Of a stretch of 64,000 nucleotides of DNA, positions 16,339 to 24,841 are shown in pieces. The translations under genes were made by a program, and so were the position numbers. The notes beneath the pieces were generated by a model. The model had not been told where the DNA came from. It did no database searches and was given only the letters and a program-made list of their open reading frames with translations. Position 1 is the first letter of the stretch, and each line of letters starts with the position of its first letter. Source of the DNA: Pseudomonas sp. BGr12 (GTDB lineage: Bacteria; Pseudomonadota; Gammaproteobacteria; Pseudomonadales; Pseudomonadaceae). The stretch spans positions 12,713 to 76,712 of the forward strand of contig NZ_JALRNF010000034.1 in NCBI RefSeq assembly GCF_030272895.1, given 5' to 3'.

Positions 16339-17013
16339 ATGCGTGTGCTGATTATCGAAGACGAAGAAAAGACCGCCGACTACCTGCACCGCGGTCTGAC
16401 CGAACAGGGCTTCACCGTGGACCTGGCGCGCGACGGCATCGACGGCCTGCACCTGGCCCTGGAAGGCGACTACGCGGTGATCGTGCTCGACGTCATGCTC
16501 CCGGGCCTGGACGGCTATGGCGTATTGCGGGCCCTGCGCGCGCGCAAGCAGACGCCGGTGATCATGCTCACCGCCCGCGAGCGGGTCGAAGACCGCATCC
16601 ATGGCCTGCGCGAAGGCGCCGACGACTACCTGGGCAAGCCGTTTTCCTTCCTCGAACTGGTGGCCCGCCTGCAGGCCCTGACCCGTCGCAGTGGCAGCCA
16701 TGAGCCGGTACAGATCCAGGTCGCCGACCTCTGGGTCGACCTGATCAGTCGCAAGGCCAGCCGTGCCGGCCAGCGCCTGGACCTGACGGCCAAGGAGTTC
16801 TCGCTGCTCAGCGTGCTGGCCCGCCGCCAGGGTGAGATCCTCTCAAAGACCGCCATCGCCGAACTGGTCTGGGACATCAACTTCGACAGCGACGCCAACG
16901 TCGTCGAAGTAGCGATCAAGCGCTTGCGGGCCAAGCTCGACGGTCCTTTCGAAACCAAGCTGCTGCACACCATCCGAGGCATGGGCTATGTTCTGGAAAA
17001 CCGTGCCGACTAA
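16339..17013 (+). CDS. OmpR-family response regulator of the RND operon
   Basis: A 224-residue response regulator. The receiver domain (1-115) has the acidic pair (IIEDEEK), phosphoacceptor Asp (VIVLDVMLPGLDGYG) and conserved Lys (GADDYLGKPF). The C-terminal winged helix (about 125-222) ends with the trans_reg_C signature (VVEVAIKRLRAKLDGP; LLHTIRGMGYVLE). It is of the CopR/CzcR (heavy-metal regulator) subgroup by overall look. It follows the pump by nine bases and overlaps the sensor gene by 26 bases, so pump and regulators form one operon. Confidence 0.95.
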   Translation: MRVLIIEDEEKTADYLHRGLTEQGFTVDLARDGIDGLHLALEGDYAVIVLDVMLPGLDGYGVLRALRARKQTPVIMLTARERVEDRIHGLREGADDYLGKPFSFLELVARLQALTRRSGSHEPVQIQVADLWVDLISRKASRAGQRLDLTAKEFSLLSVLARRQGEILSKTAIAELVWDINFDSDANVVEVAIKRLRAKLDGPFETKLLHTIRGMGYVLENRAD

Positions 17014-18367
17014 CTCCATCGCCCTGCGCCTGAGCGCGTTGTTCACCCTGGTGGCGCTGGGGGTGTTCCTGCTGATTGGCGGCGCCTTGTACAAGCAGGT
17101 GGACCGCAGCCTCGACCTGCTGCCAGTGGCGGAGCTGGAGGCGCGCTTCAGCGTGCTGGAGTCGTCACTGACCCGCTACGACACCCCGGAGCACTGGGCC
17201 AAGATCACCAACAAGCTCAACCTGCTCAGCGAGGAGGACCGGCGCATCCGCTTCTGGGTGGTCAGTGGCCGGCTGCCCTTCGAGTACGGCCAGCCCGACG
17301 CCGGCATCCGCACCTTCGCCCAGGGCCGGCTGGGCATGCGCGACCTGCACCTGGCCGACAGCCCCTACCCGTTCAAGGTGCTGGTCAGCGAACTGCCGGC
17401 CATGGGCAACCGCCCGGCCCTGCGCTTTCTGATCGCCATCGACACCGAGACCTTCTGGCAAACCCAGCACACCTTGCTGGTGGCGATCATCAGCCTGTCG
17501 GTATTCGGCGTGCTACTGGCTTCGCTGCTCGGCTACTGGGTGGCGCGGGTCGGGCTGCGCCCCCTGGGCACGCTGTCGGCCGACGCGCAGAAGCTCGCCC
17601 CGCCGCGCCTGAGCGGCCGCCTGCAGCTGGCCGACCTGCCGCCGGAACTGGCACAGTTCGCCAGCACCTTCAACGCCACCCTGGAGCGGGTCGACCAGGC
17701 CTACAGCCGCCTGGAGGCGTTCAATGCCGACGTCGCCCATGAGCTGCGCTCACCGCTGACCAACCTGATCGGCCAGACCCAGGTGGCGCTGACCCGTGGA
17801 CGCAGCGCCGAGCATTACTTCGAGGTGCTGCAGTCGAACCTGGAAGAACTCGAACGCCTGCGCACCATCATCAACGACATGCTGTTCCTGGCCAGCGCCG
17901 ACCAGGGCAGCAAGGCCACGGCCCTGACCTTGAGTTCACTGGCCGAGGAAGTGGCCGCGACCCTCGATTACCTGGACTACATCCTCGAGGATGCCCGGGT
18001 GCGCGTCGAAGTCAGTGGCGATGCCCAGGCGCACATCGAGAAGGCCCAGTTGCGCCGGGCGCTGATCAACCTGCTGAACAACGCCGTGCAGCACACCGCC
18101 CCGCAGCAGGTCATCCAGGTGCGCATCGAGCAGCAGGGCGAGCAGATCAGCATCGCCGTGAGCAACCCGGGCCCGGCCATCGACCAGGCGCACCTGCCGA
18201 TGCTGTTCGAGCGCTTCTACCGGGTGGATGCTGCGCGCACCAGCGGCGGCGGCAACCACGGCCTGGGCCTGGCGATCGTCAAGGCCATCGCCCTGATGCA
18301 TGGCGGCAGCGTGTTCGTGCGCAGCCAGGCGGGGGCCAATACCTTCGGCATCCTGTTGCCGGCTTGA
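16988..18367 (+). CDS. Sensor histidine kinase of the RND operon
   Basis: A 459-residue membrane kinase of the heavy-metal sensor (CopS/CztS) type. TM1 (FTLVALGVFLLIGGALY), a periplasmic domain of about 130 residues, and TM2 (LLVAIISLSVFGVLLASLLG) are followed by HAMP, the H-box (FNADVAHELRSPLTNL), N-box (LINLLNNAVQHT) and G boxes (GGGNHGLGLAIVK). The start codon overlaps the response regulator. The stimulus is unknown; position implies that it controls the pump operon. Confidence 0.94.
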   Translation: MFWKTVPTNSIALRLSALFTLVALGVFLLIGGALYKQVDRSLDLLPVAELEARFSVLESSLTRYDTPEHWAKITNKLNLLSEEDRRIRFWVVSGRLPFEYGQPDAGIRTFAQGRLGMRDLHLADSPYPFKVLVSELPAMGNRPALRFLIAIDTETFWQTQHTLLVAIISLSVFGVLLASLLGYWVARVGLRPLGTLSADAQKLAPPRLSGRLQLADLPPELAQFASTFNATLERVDQAYSRLEAFNADVAHELRSPLTNLIGQTQVALTRGRSAEHYFEVLQSNLEELERLRTIINDMLFLASADQGSKATALTLSSLAEEVAATLDYLDYILEDARVRVEVSGDAQAHIEKAQLRRALINLLNNAVQHTAPQQVIQVRIEQQGEQISIAVSNPGPAIDQAHLPMLFERFYRVDAARTSGGGNHGLGLAIVKAIALMHGGSVFVRSQAGANTFGILLPA

Positions 18368-18374
18368 TGCGGCC

Positions 18375-18440
18375 CATCGCAGGCTTCGCCAGCTCCCACA
18401 GAATCTCAGCCCCTTGTGGGAGCTGGCGAAGCCTGCGATG
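18375..18440. repeat. Long perfect palindromic repeat (second REP class)
   Basis: Two 26-base arms (CATCGCAGGCTTCGCCAGCT plus CCCACA, and its exact inverse) surround a 14-base spacer. The core GTGGGAGCTGGC is a different REP family from the GGAGCGGGCTTGCCCCGCG type found elsewhere. It lies eight bases after the sensor kinase stop and would fold as a very stable hairpin in the operon's mRNA end. Confidence 0.85.
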
Positions 18441-18470
18441 CGATGTGACGGACGGAACGCAATCCCAGGT

Positions 18471-18590
18471 GTAGCCGCTGCCGAGGAACGAGGCTGCGAT
18501 CGACTGCAAAGCAGTCGCAACCCAGGCACCCCGGCGAGGCGTCTAGCACGGCCGTTTCACGCCCGATCGCAGCCTGACGGCAGCAGCTAC
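18471..18590. repeat. Third palindromic repeat family (GTAGCCGCTGCCG type)
   Basis: The left arm (GTAGCCGCTGCCG...AGGCTGCGATCG) and the right arm (CGATCGCAGCCT...GGCAGCAGCTAC) are inverse copies about 60 bases apart, diverged in the middle. Between them lies a small internal palindrome CGACTGC-AAA-GCAGTCG (18501-18517). Confidence 0.75.
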
Positions 18591-18736
18591 GAAAGCCGAA
18601 CGCAAGCACTTCAAACCCTATTATTGTTACTAAAACTGCAACAGTGCTTATCCACCCTCCCTCTGTTTCCCGCCAACCATTCCGACTAATTTACTCACAC
18701 CTACTTAACACTTGCCCTGCAAGAAGGTTGTTGCAA

Positions 18737-18961
18737 ATGTCCACCAGTATGGGTGTTGCCAGCGTTTTCGTCCTGTCCTCACTGTTGTTGTCGCCCCTGG
18801 CCATGGCCGAAGAATCCAAGGCCTTCGTCGCTCAGAATGCCGAGCATTCCGTTGCCCTCGAACAAGCCCGCCAGGCCCTCGCCGCCCAGCCGGGCCAGTC
18901 GGCAAAGCCTGCGGAACAGACCGCTTCCCAGGTTTCCGTGAGTGACGCAAGCGACAGCTGA
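18737..18961 (+). CDS. Small exported Ala/Gln-rich protein, unknown function
   Basis: A 74-residue product: signal peptide (MGVASVFVLSSLLLSPLAMA), then a 50-residue mature part that is helical and polar (HSVALEQARQALAAQPGQSA) and ends in Ser/Asp-rich tail. The ATG at 18737 has AAGAAGG nine bases upstream. No family is recognised. It is followed by its own terminator, so it is transcribed separately from the OprD-family porin gene. Confidence 0.6.
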   Translation: MSTSMGVASVFVLSSLLLSPLAMAEESKAFVAQNAEHSVALEQARQALAAQPGQSAKPAEQTASQVSVSDASDS

Positions 18962-19034
18962 TCGATACCCCGCGCCACCCTTCGACTCCCTCGATGACTG
19001 TACAGGTGACTTGAGCGCCTGTGCGGTTGTCTTC

Positions 19035-19066
19035 AAAAGCCGCTGCCTGCCAGCGGCTTTTTTTTG
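19035..19066 (+). terminator. Rho-independent terminator after small exported protein
   Basis: AAAAGCCGCTG and CAGCGGCTTTT form an 11-bp stem with a CCTGC loop followed by a run of T. Confidence 0.9.
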
Positions 19067-19167
19067 CTGTGTCGAAAAGTGCAAGAGCACTGCTGCGTTT
19101 GTTCATAACAAGATCGTGATTCGCACAATAAAAACTGCCTTACCTTCACCTCAAGGAGTTCATACCG

Positions 19168-20502
19168 GTGAACACTGCGTTACGCTTCACCCCCCTGTTC
19201 GTTGCACTGTCTGCAACGATCCCTTGCAACGCCCAGGCCGACCAGGACAAGGCCGACGGCTTTATCGATGGGTCCAGCCTGAACCTGCATGCACGCAACT
19301 ACTACCTCAACCGCAATCAGCTCGATCGCGGCGTGCATGACAACCGGGAATGGGGACAGGGGTTTCTCGGCAAGTTCGAATCGGGCTACACCCCAGGCAT
19401 GGTCGGTTTCGGCCTGGACGTGCACGGCATGCTCGGCCTGAAACTCGATGGCGGCGCCGGCACCTCCGGCTCCAGCATCCTGCCGATCAACACCCAGGGC
19501 GACGGTGAGCCGGGCAAGGCCCCCGATTCGTTCTCGACCGCCGGTGCCGCGGTCAAGCTCAAGGCCTTCGACACCGAGCTCAAGGCCGGTGACCTGTTCC
19601 TGACCAACCCGGTGATCGCCGGCGGCGAATCGCGCATGCTGCCGCAAACCTTCCGCGGCGTCAGCCTGAGCAACAACAGCATCGAGGGCCTGATGCTCGA
19701 AGCCGGTCAGGCCAGCTTCACCAAGCCCTACAACCAGAGCGGCCACCGCCGCATCGACACCTTCTACGGCGCCCTGCCGGACGATCGCGAAAGCCGTCAC
19801 CTGAACTGGGCCGGCATGGCCTGGAGCGGTGTGCCGAACCTGACCTCCAGCCTGTACGCTGCCGAACTCAAGGACATCTGGAACCAGTACTACTTCGACC
19901 TCGACTACACCTGGCAGCTCAACGAGTTGGTCAGCCTCAACCCGGGCCTGCACTACTACCACACCCAGGACACCGGCCAGGCGCTGCTCGGTCATATCGA
20001 CAACAACACCTACAGCCTGCACTTCACCGTCAATGTCGGCTACAACAGCCTCACCGCGGTGTACCAGCGGGTCAACGGCAACACCCCGTTCGACTACATC
20101 AACCAGGGCGACAGCGTCTACCTGGACAACTCGCAGATCTATTCGGACTTCAACGGCCCCAACGAGCGCTCCTGGAAGCTCAAGTACGCCTACGACTTCA
20201 CCGGCGCCGGCATTCCCGGCCTGAGCACGATCATGTCCTACTCACGGGGCGAGCTGGACCTGACCAAGGTCGACCCCAACAGCGTTGGCTACGGCGAGCA
20301 CTGGTACAACCCCGAAGGCGAGAACGCCCAGCACTGGGAGCGTGACATCGACGTGCAGTACGTGTTCCAGCAAGGCAGCCTGAAGGACCTGTCGGTGCTG
20401 CTGCGCTGGGCCAGCCACCGTGGCAGCCAGGGTTATTCGCAGATCGACAACGACGTCGACGAGTACCGGGTGATCATCGACTATCCGCTGAACATCTTCT
20501 GA
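19168..20502 (+). CDS. OprD-family outer-membrane porin
   Basis: A 444-residue substrate-specific porin. A signal peptide ([20 protein letters not shown]) precedes the 18-strand barrel typical of OprD proteins, with family hallmarks near the start ([32 protein letters not shown]) and a C-terminal strand ending in Phe ([12 protein letters not shown]). GTG at 19168 is the start, with AAGGAG upstream. It looks closest to the OprE-like branch; the substrate (usually an amino acid or carboxylate) cannot be told from sequence. Confidence 0.93.
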   Translation: MNTALRFTPLFVALSATIPCNAQADQDKADGFIDGSSLNLHARNYYLNRNQLDRGVHDNREWGQGFLGKFESGYTPGMVGFGLDVHGMLGLKLDGGAGTSGSSILPINTQGDGEPGKAPDSFSTAGAAVKLKAFDTELKAGDLFLTNPVIAGGESRMLPQTFRGVSLSNNSIEGLMLEAGQASFTKPYNQSGHRRIDTFYGALPDDRESRHLNWAGMAWSGVPNLTSSLYAAELKDIWNQYYFDLDYTWQLNELVSLNPGLHYYHTQDTGQALLGHIDNNTYSLHFTVNVGYNSLTAVYQRVNGNTPFDYINQGDSVYLDNSQIYSDFNGPNERSWKLKYAYDFTGAGIPGLSTIMSYSRGELDLTKVDPNSVGYGEHWYNPEGENAQHWERDIDVQYVFQQGSLKDLSVLLRWASHRGSQGYSQIDNDVDEYRVIIDYPLNIF

Positions 20503-20524
20503 TCTGTCCCTGCAAAAAGCCTGC

Positions 20525-20550
20525 AAAGAGCTGGCCCACGCCAGCTCTTT
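20525..20550 (+). terminator. Hairpin after OprD-family gene
   Basis: AAAGAGCTGG and CCAGCTCTTT form a perfect 10-bp stem with CCCACG loop, 22 bases after the stop. The T run is limited to the stem itself, so termination strength is uncertain. Confidence 0.6.
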
Positions 20551-20657
20551 CCGTCGGCCAGTGCCCATTAACATCTTGTCCGACAATCACGCCGCCCCTA
20601 GAATACCGCCGCCGCGTAACCACGCCGCGACTCTTCTGACGGTCTTCGGCTGCGACC

Positions 20658-22157
20658 ATGACTTTGCCCACCCGCTCCCAGCGATCTGCCCTGTACAAGT
20701 CTCATCCGGAGCTGATCCTGAACCTGGGCAGTTGCCTGGCCGTTCTCGCCATCGTTGCCATCGTCAGCTTCCTGCTGATACGTGAGCGCAGTAACGTCGA
20801 ACAAAGTGCCACGCGCGCGGCCAGCAATATCGTCCAGTTGATCGAAAGCGACATCGTGCGCAATGTCGAACTCTACGACCTGTCCCTGCGCGGCCTGATC
20901 TGGGCGGTGCAGCAGCCGCAACTGCGCTCGATGCCGCCCGCCTTGCGCCAGCAGATCATCTTCAACCAGGCCTTCACCACCCCGGTACGCGGCGACATGC
21001 TCTGGCTCGACGCCCACGGCGATGTGGCGGCCGACTCCACCAGCGTGATCCCGCGCCAGGCCAATTTTTCCGACAGCAAGGTGTTCCAGGCCCATCGCCA
21101 GAACAAGGACCTTGGCCTGGTCATCAGCCCACCGTTCAAGGCACGCCTGGGCGACCTGGACTGGTGCATCAGTTTCACCCGCCGCATCAACGGCGCCGAT
21201 GGCGAATTTGCCGGCGTTGCCGCCGGCGCCCTGCGCCTGTCGTACTTCAACGAACTGTTCAAGCGCCTGGACATCGGCAGCGAAAGCAGCATCAACCTGA
21301 TGAACACCGACGGCGTGCTGCTGGCCCGCCAATCGACCACGGCCGAAGATCCGCTGATCGGCGCCAACTTCGCCGACCGCCCCAACTTCAAGCGTCTGCT
21401 GGCCGAAGGCAGCGGCAGCTTCGCCACCCTCTCCGGGCGCACCGGCAAGCCACGGCTGCTCACCTTCGCCAAGGTGGCGGACCTGCCCCTGATCGTGATC
21501 GTGGCGCGTTCGAGCGATGAAGTCTTCGACTCCTGGCGGCGCACGGCGATCCTGGTCGGCTGCGCCACCGGCGTGCTGTGCATCGGCATCCTCTGGCTGA
21601 CCCTGTTGCTGGGCCGCGAGCTGCGCCGTCGCCATAGCGCCGAACAGGACCTGGCCGCGCTGGCCGCCACCGACAGCCTCACGGGCCTTGCCAACCGCCG
21701 CCAGCTCGACCAGGTGCTGCGCCGGGAATGGTCGCGCACCCAGCGCAACCAGCGGCCGATGGCGGTACTGATGGTGGACGTGGATCACTTCAAGGCCTTC
21801 AACGAACGTCATGGCCACCAGGGTGGCGACCAGGCCTTGCGCGCCGTCGCCGCCGCCATCGCCCGCAGCATCCGCCGCCCGGCCGACCTGGCGGCGCGCT
21901 ACGGCGGCGAAGAATTTCTGGTGGTGTTGCCCGAGACCGAACGCCGTGGCGCGCAGAACCTGGCCGAACGCATCCGCAGCAGCATCGAGGCGCTGCCGCC
22001 CTATGCCGACGACACACAGCCGGTGACCGTCAGCATTGGCGTCGGCTGCTTCACCCCAGGCACCCAGCACGACCTGGCCGCCTTGCTGGGCAGTGCCGAC
22101 GATGCGCTCTACCGTGCCAAGCGCAATGGCCGCAATCGCGTGGAAACTGCGGCCTAG
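20658..22157 (+). CDS. Membrane diguanylate cyclase with dCache-like sensor
   Basis: A 499-residue protein that should make cyclic di-GMP. TM1 (LGSCLAVLAIVAIVSFLLI), a periplasmic sensor of about 255 residues with dCache features (LWLDAHGDVAADST; LPLIVIVARSSDEV), TM2 (AILVGCATGVLCIGILWLTL) and a C-terminal GGDEF domain (about 330-497). The active-site signature is intact as YGGEEFLVVLPE, and the inhibitory I-site RPAD lies five residues before it. There is no EAL domain. It is a single-gene unit whose stop overlaps the convergent DUF2383 gene by four bases. Confidence 0.93.
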   Translation: MTLPTRSQRSALYKSHPELILNLGSCLAVLAIVAIVSFLLIRERSNVEQSATRAASNIVQLIESDIVRNVELYDLSLRGLIWAVQQPQLRSMPPALRQQIIFNQAFTTPVRGDMLWLDAHGDVAADSTSVIPRQANFSDSKVFQAHRQNKDLGLVISPPFKARLGDLDWCISFTRRINGADGEFAGVAAGALRLSYFNELFKRLDIGSESSINLMNTDGVLLARQSTTAEDPLIGANFADRPNFKRLLAEGSGSFATLSGRTGKPRLLTFAKVADLPLIVIVARSSDEVFDSWRRTAILVGCATGVLCIGILWLTLLLGRELRRRHSAEQDLAALAATDSLTGLANRRQLDQVLRREWSRTQRNQRPMAVLMVDVDHFKAFNERHGHQGGDQALRAVAAAIARSIRRPADLAARYGGEEFLVVLPETERRGAQNLAERIRSSIEALPPYADDTQPVTVSIGVGCFTPGTQHDLAALLGSADDALYRAKRNGRNRVETAA

Positions 22158-22627
22158 CGGGCCCGTGCCTGGTTGCGCAACGCCTTGACCTGATCATGGT
22201 TGCGCTGCACACCGTGATACTGGCGCTCGACCAGAGCGTAGACATCACTGCCCGGAACTTCATTCAGCCGGGCGAGTTTCTCCAGCGCATCCCGGTAGGC
22301 CTTCAGGGCATGGTCCTCGCCGCGCTCCACTTCATTGAGCACCGCCTCTTCGCTTTTGCCGGTAAGCATCGACTTGAGGTTGACCCATCCACGATGCATG
22401 TCACCACTCACACTGGTAGACGTTTGCGGATCGCCGCCCAGGGTACGCACCTGACTCTGCAGCTCGGACGCTGCACTGCCACACTCGCCGGCACGCTGCA
22501 GGAAATAGGTTCTCAGGTCAGGATTCTTCACATCGTCGGCAGAGGTCTTGAACCCCTTTTCGCCATCTTTGCTGTACTCGATCAGATCGTTGAGTACCGA
22601 AACCACTTCTTTGTTCTGGCTAGTCAT
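22154..22627 (-). CDS. PA2169/DUF2383-family four-helix protein
   Basis: A 157-residue ferritin-like helical-bundle protein of the PA2169 (DUF2383) family: VSVLNDLIEYSKDGEKGFKT at the N-terminus, then YFLQRAGECGSAASELQSQV and a Glu-rich helix (LNEVERGEDHALKAYRDAL). ATG at 22627 is chosen because AAGGAG lies just upstream. The family is stress-associated, often found in anaerobic or general-stress regulons; no enzyme activity is established. Confidence 0.85.
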   Translation of the reverse strand: MTSQNKEVVSVLNDLIEYSKDGEKGFKTSADDVKNPDLRTYFLQRAGECGSAASELQSQVRTLGGDPQTSTSVSGDMHRGWVNLKSMLTGKSEEAVLNEVERGEDHALKAYRDALEKLARLNEVPGSDVYALVERQYHGVQRNHDQVKALRNQARAR

Positions 22628-22753
22628 GACAAAACTCCTTTGCATGAGGAAAGGTGCAAAGGTATGGAGCAGTGTTCATGCCAGCCCTGGCGCAACAGGC
22701 ACCTGCCTGTTTTTCAGGCACTTGCGCAACAGAAAATGAACACGAACCGAGCG

Positions 22754-22788
22754 TTCTGCATGAACTGTCCTTTGGCCTTCATGCAGAA
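22754..22788. promoter_or_regulatory. Inverted repeat before the DUF3820 gene
   Basis: TTCTGCATGAA and TTCATGCAGAA are perfect 11-base inverse arms 13 bases apart, between two divergent genes (DUF2383 and DUF3820) and 40 bases upstream of the latter. Position and symmetry suggest an operator. Confidence 0.35.
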
Positions 22789-22827
22789 TGCATGTATGGT
22801 CGAACCTTCTTCCCCAGAACCCGCTCC

Positions 22828-23058
22828 ATGAATCCTGAAACCCTCGTCCTGCTGGTCACCCGCGAAATGCCCTTCGGCAAGTACCAGGGCCGGCTGATCG
22901 CCGACCTGCCCGGCCACTACCTGGCCTGGTTCGCCCGCCAGGGTTTTCCCAAGGGTGAACTGGGCGGTTTGCTGGCCCTGATGCACGAGATCGACCACAA
23001 CGGTCTGGGCGAGTTGCTGGTGCCTGTGAGAGCGGGCTTGGCCCGCGATACGAGGTAG
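22828..23058 (+). CDS. DUF3820 protein with REP-encoded C-terminus
   Basis: A 76-residue small protein of DUF3820 (called quorum-sensing-regulated virulence factor in some annotations): MNPETLVLLVTREMPFGKYQ, then GRLIADLPGHYLAWFARQGF, then LALMHEIDHNGLGELL. From about residue 65 the frame runs into a REP element (from 23026), which encodes the last residues (VRAGLARDTR) and the stop. The functional core is intact; the tail is repeat-derived. Confidence 0.8.
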   Translation: MNPETLVLLVTREMPFGKYQGRLIADLPGHYLAWFARQGFPKGELGGLLALMHEIDHNGLGELLVPVRAGLARDTR

Positions 23059-23095
23059 CTGATGCACCGCAATCGCGGGGCAAGCCCGCTCCCAC
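23026..23095. repeat. REP doublet overlapping a coding sequence
   Basis: Inward-facing REPs: GTGAGAGCGGGCTTGGCCCG on the left (one base changed within the core) and ATCGCGGGGCAAGCCCGCTC plus CCAC on the right. The left REP lies inside the DUF3820 reading frame. The doublet separates two convergent genes and ends ten bases from the fruA stop. Confidence 0.88.
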
Positions 23096-23104
23096 CAGGC
23101 CTGA

Positions 23105-24841
23105 TCAGGCCTTGGCCGGTTGCACGGCCAGCTCCACCACCTCGCTGCGCTTGAGCACGGCATACACCAGCGCGGTCAGCAGGCTGCCGGCCAGGATCGC
23201 CAGCAGGTACAGCAACGCGTGGTTGATGGCATTGGGAATCAGCATGACGAACAGCCCGCCGTGGGGCGCCATCAGCTTGCAGCCGAAATACATCGACAGC
23301 GCGCCGGTCAAGGCGCCACCGGCGATACTCGCCGGAATCACCCGCAGCGGGTCCTTGGCGGCAAAGGGAATCGCGCCTTCGGAAATGAAGCACAGGCCCA
23401 GTATAAACGCCGCCTTGCCCGCCTCCCGCTCGCTCTGGGCGAACTTGCGCCGGGCGATGAAGCTGGCGATGCCCAGGCCGATCGGCGGCACCATGCCCGC
23501 CGCCATGGTCGCGGCCATCGGCGCGTAGCTCTGGGACGCCAGCAAGCCGACCGAGAACGCATAGGCGGCCTTGTTGATCGGCCCGCCAAGGTCCACGCAC
23601 ATCATCCCGCCCAGCAGCACGCCGAGCAGGATCGCGTTGGTGGTGCCCATGCTGTCGAGAAAGTGGGTCAGCCCTTCGAGCAGCCCGGCCACCGGCTTGC
23701 CGACCACGTAGATCATCACCAGGCCCGTAAACAGGCTCGCCAGCAATGGAATGATCAGGATCGGCTTGAGCGCCTCGAGGCTGGTGGGCAAGCGCACCCA
23801 GCGGCTGATGGCCTTGGCGCTGTAGCCGGCGAGAAAGCCGGCAACGATGCCGCCGATGAAACCGGCGCCCAGGGTGCTGGCCAGCAGGCCGCCGATCATC
23901 CCCGGGGCCAGGCCCGGACGGTCGGCAATCGAGTAGGCGATGTAGCCGGCGAGCAGCGGCACCATCAGCTTGAAGGCCGCCTCGCCACCGATCTGCATCA
24001 GCGCCGCCGGCAGGGTGCCGGGCTCCTTGAAGGCTTCGATGCCGAAGACGAATGACAAGGCGATCAGCAAGCCGCCGGCCACCACCATCGGCAACATGAA
24101 CGACACACCGGTGAGCAGATGCTTGTACACCCCGGCTTTCTCGCTGCGCGCAGGGCTAGCCGCAGTACCCTGCCCGCTCGACTCTTCGCGGCCTTCGGCC
24201 AGGGCCTTGTTCAGGGTGGCCTGGGCCTGCTTGAGGGCGGTACCGGTGCCGCAGCGGTAGATGCGCTTGCCGGCGAAGCGTTCGGTGGGCACCTCGATGT
24301 CGGCGGCCAGCAGCACAACATCGGCCTCGGCAATCGCCGTCGATGGCAGCGGATTGCGGGCGCCGACCGAGCCCTGGGTCTCGACCGTCAGTTGATAACC
24401 CAGCTGCTGCGCGGCCTGCTGCAAGGCTTCGGCCGCCATGAAGGTGTGGGCGACGCCAGTCGGGCAGGCGGTGATGGCGACAATCTTCGCCCCGCGCTCG
24501 ACGCGTGCCGGCAGCGTTTCGGTCAGCGGCTGATAGACCTCGGCCTTCTGCGCCGCCTCGCTGAGAAAGTGCTGGGTATCGCCCAGGGCCTGGGCCGGGG
24601 TGCTCTGGAACAGGCGCTTGCCGGCGAAGCGACGCAGGTCCAGCGGGCCGGTGTTGACCACCAGCACCCAGTCGGCAGCGGCAATCACCGCTTCGGACAA
24701 TTGCCGCTGCGGCTGCTGCGGGTCGTGGACCTCGACGCTGGTGCTCCAGCCCAGGCGCTGCGCGGCGGCTTCCAGCAGGCGCGCACTGAGGACACTGGAG
24801 ACCTGGCCATTGGGGCAGGCGGTGACGATGGCAATGTTCAT
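23105..24841 (-). CDS. fruA: Fructose PTS enzyme IIBC
   Basis: A 578-residue fructose permease of the phosphotransferase system, producing fructose 1-phosphate during uptake. Residues 1-95 are a degenerate EIIB' domain (MNIAIVTACPNGQVSS), residues 115-210 the active EIIB with its phosphocysteine in VAITACPTGVAHT, and residues 250-575 the EIIC membrane channel (VGLLASQSYAPMAATMAAGM; ALLYLLAILAGSLLTALVYA). ATG at 24841 follows AAGAGGG and overlaps the fruK stop by ATGA. Last gene of fruBKA. Confidence 0.96.
   Translation of the reverse strand: MNIAIVTACPNGQVSSVLSARLLEAAAQRLGWSTSVEVHDPQQPQRQLSEAVIAAADWVLVVNTGPLDLRRFAGKRLFQSTPAQALGDTQHFLSEAAQKAEVYQPLTETLPARVERGAKIVAITACPTGVAHTFMAAEALQQAAQQLGYQLTVETQGSVGARNPLPSTAIAEADVVLLAADIEVPTERFAGKRIYRCGTGTALKQAQATLNKALAEGREESSGQGTAASPARSEKAGVYKHLLTGVSFMLPMVVAGGLLIALSFVFGIEAFKEPGTLPAALMQIGGEAAFKLMVPLLAGYIAYSIADRPGLAPGMIGGLLASTLGAGFIGGIVAGFLAGYSAKAISRWVRLPTSLEALKPILIIPLLASLFTGLVMIYVVGKPVAGLLEGLTHFLDSMGTTNAILLGVLLGGMMCVDLGGPINKAAYAFSVGLLASQSYAPMAATMAAGMVPPIGLGIASFIARRKFAQSEREAGKAAFILGLCFISEGAIPFAAKDPLRVIPASIAGGALTGALSMYFGCKLMAPHGGLFVMLIPNAINHALLYLLAILAGSLLTALVYAVLKRSEVVELAVQPAKA

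Larger units (their letters stand above)
18368..18736. other. Intergenic region with two palindromic repeats
   Basis: This 369-base gap holds a perfect long palindrome (18375-18440), a second palindromic repeat pair (18471-18590), and about 145 bases of promoter-like AT-rich sequence before the small exported protein. No further gene was seen. Confidence 0.6.
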
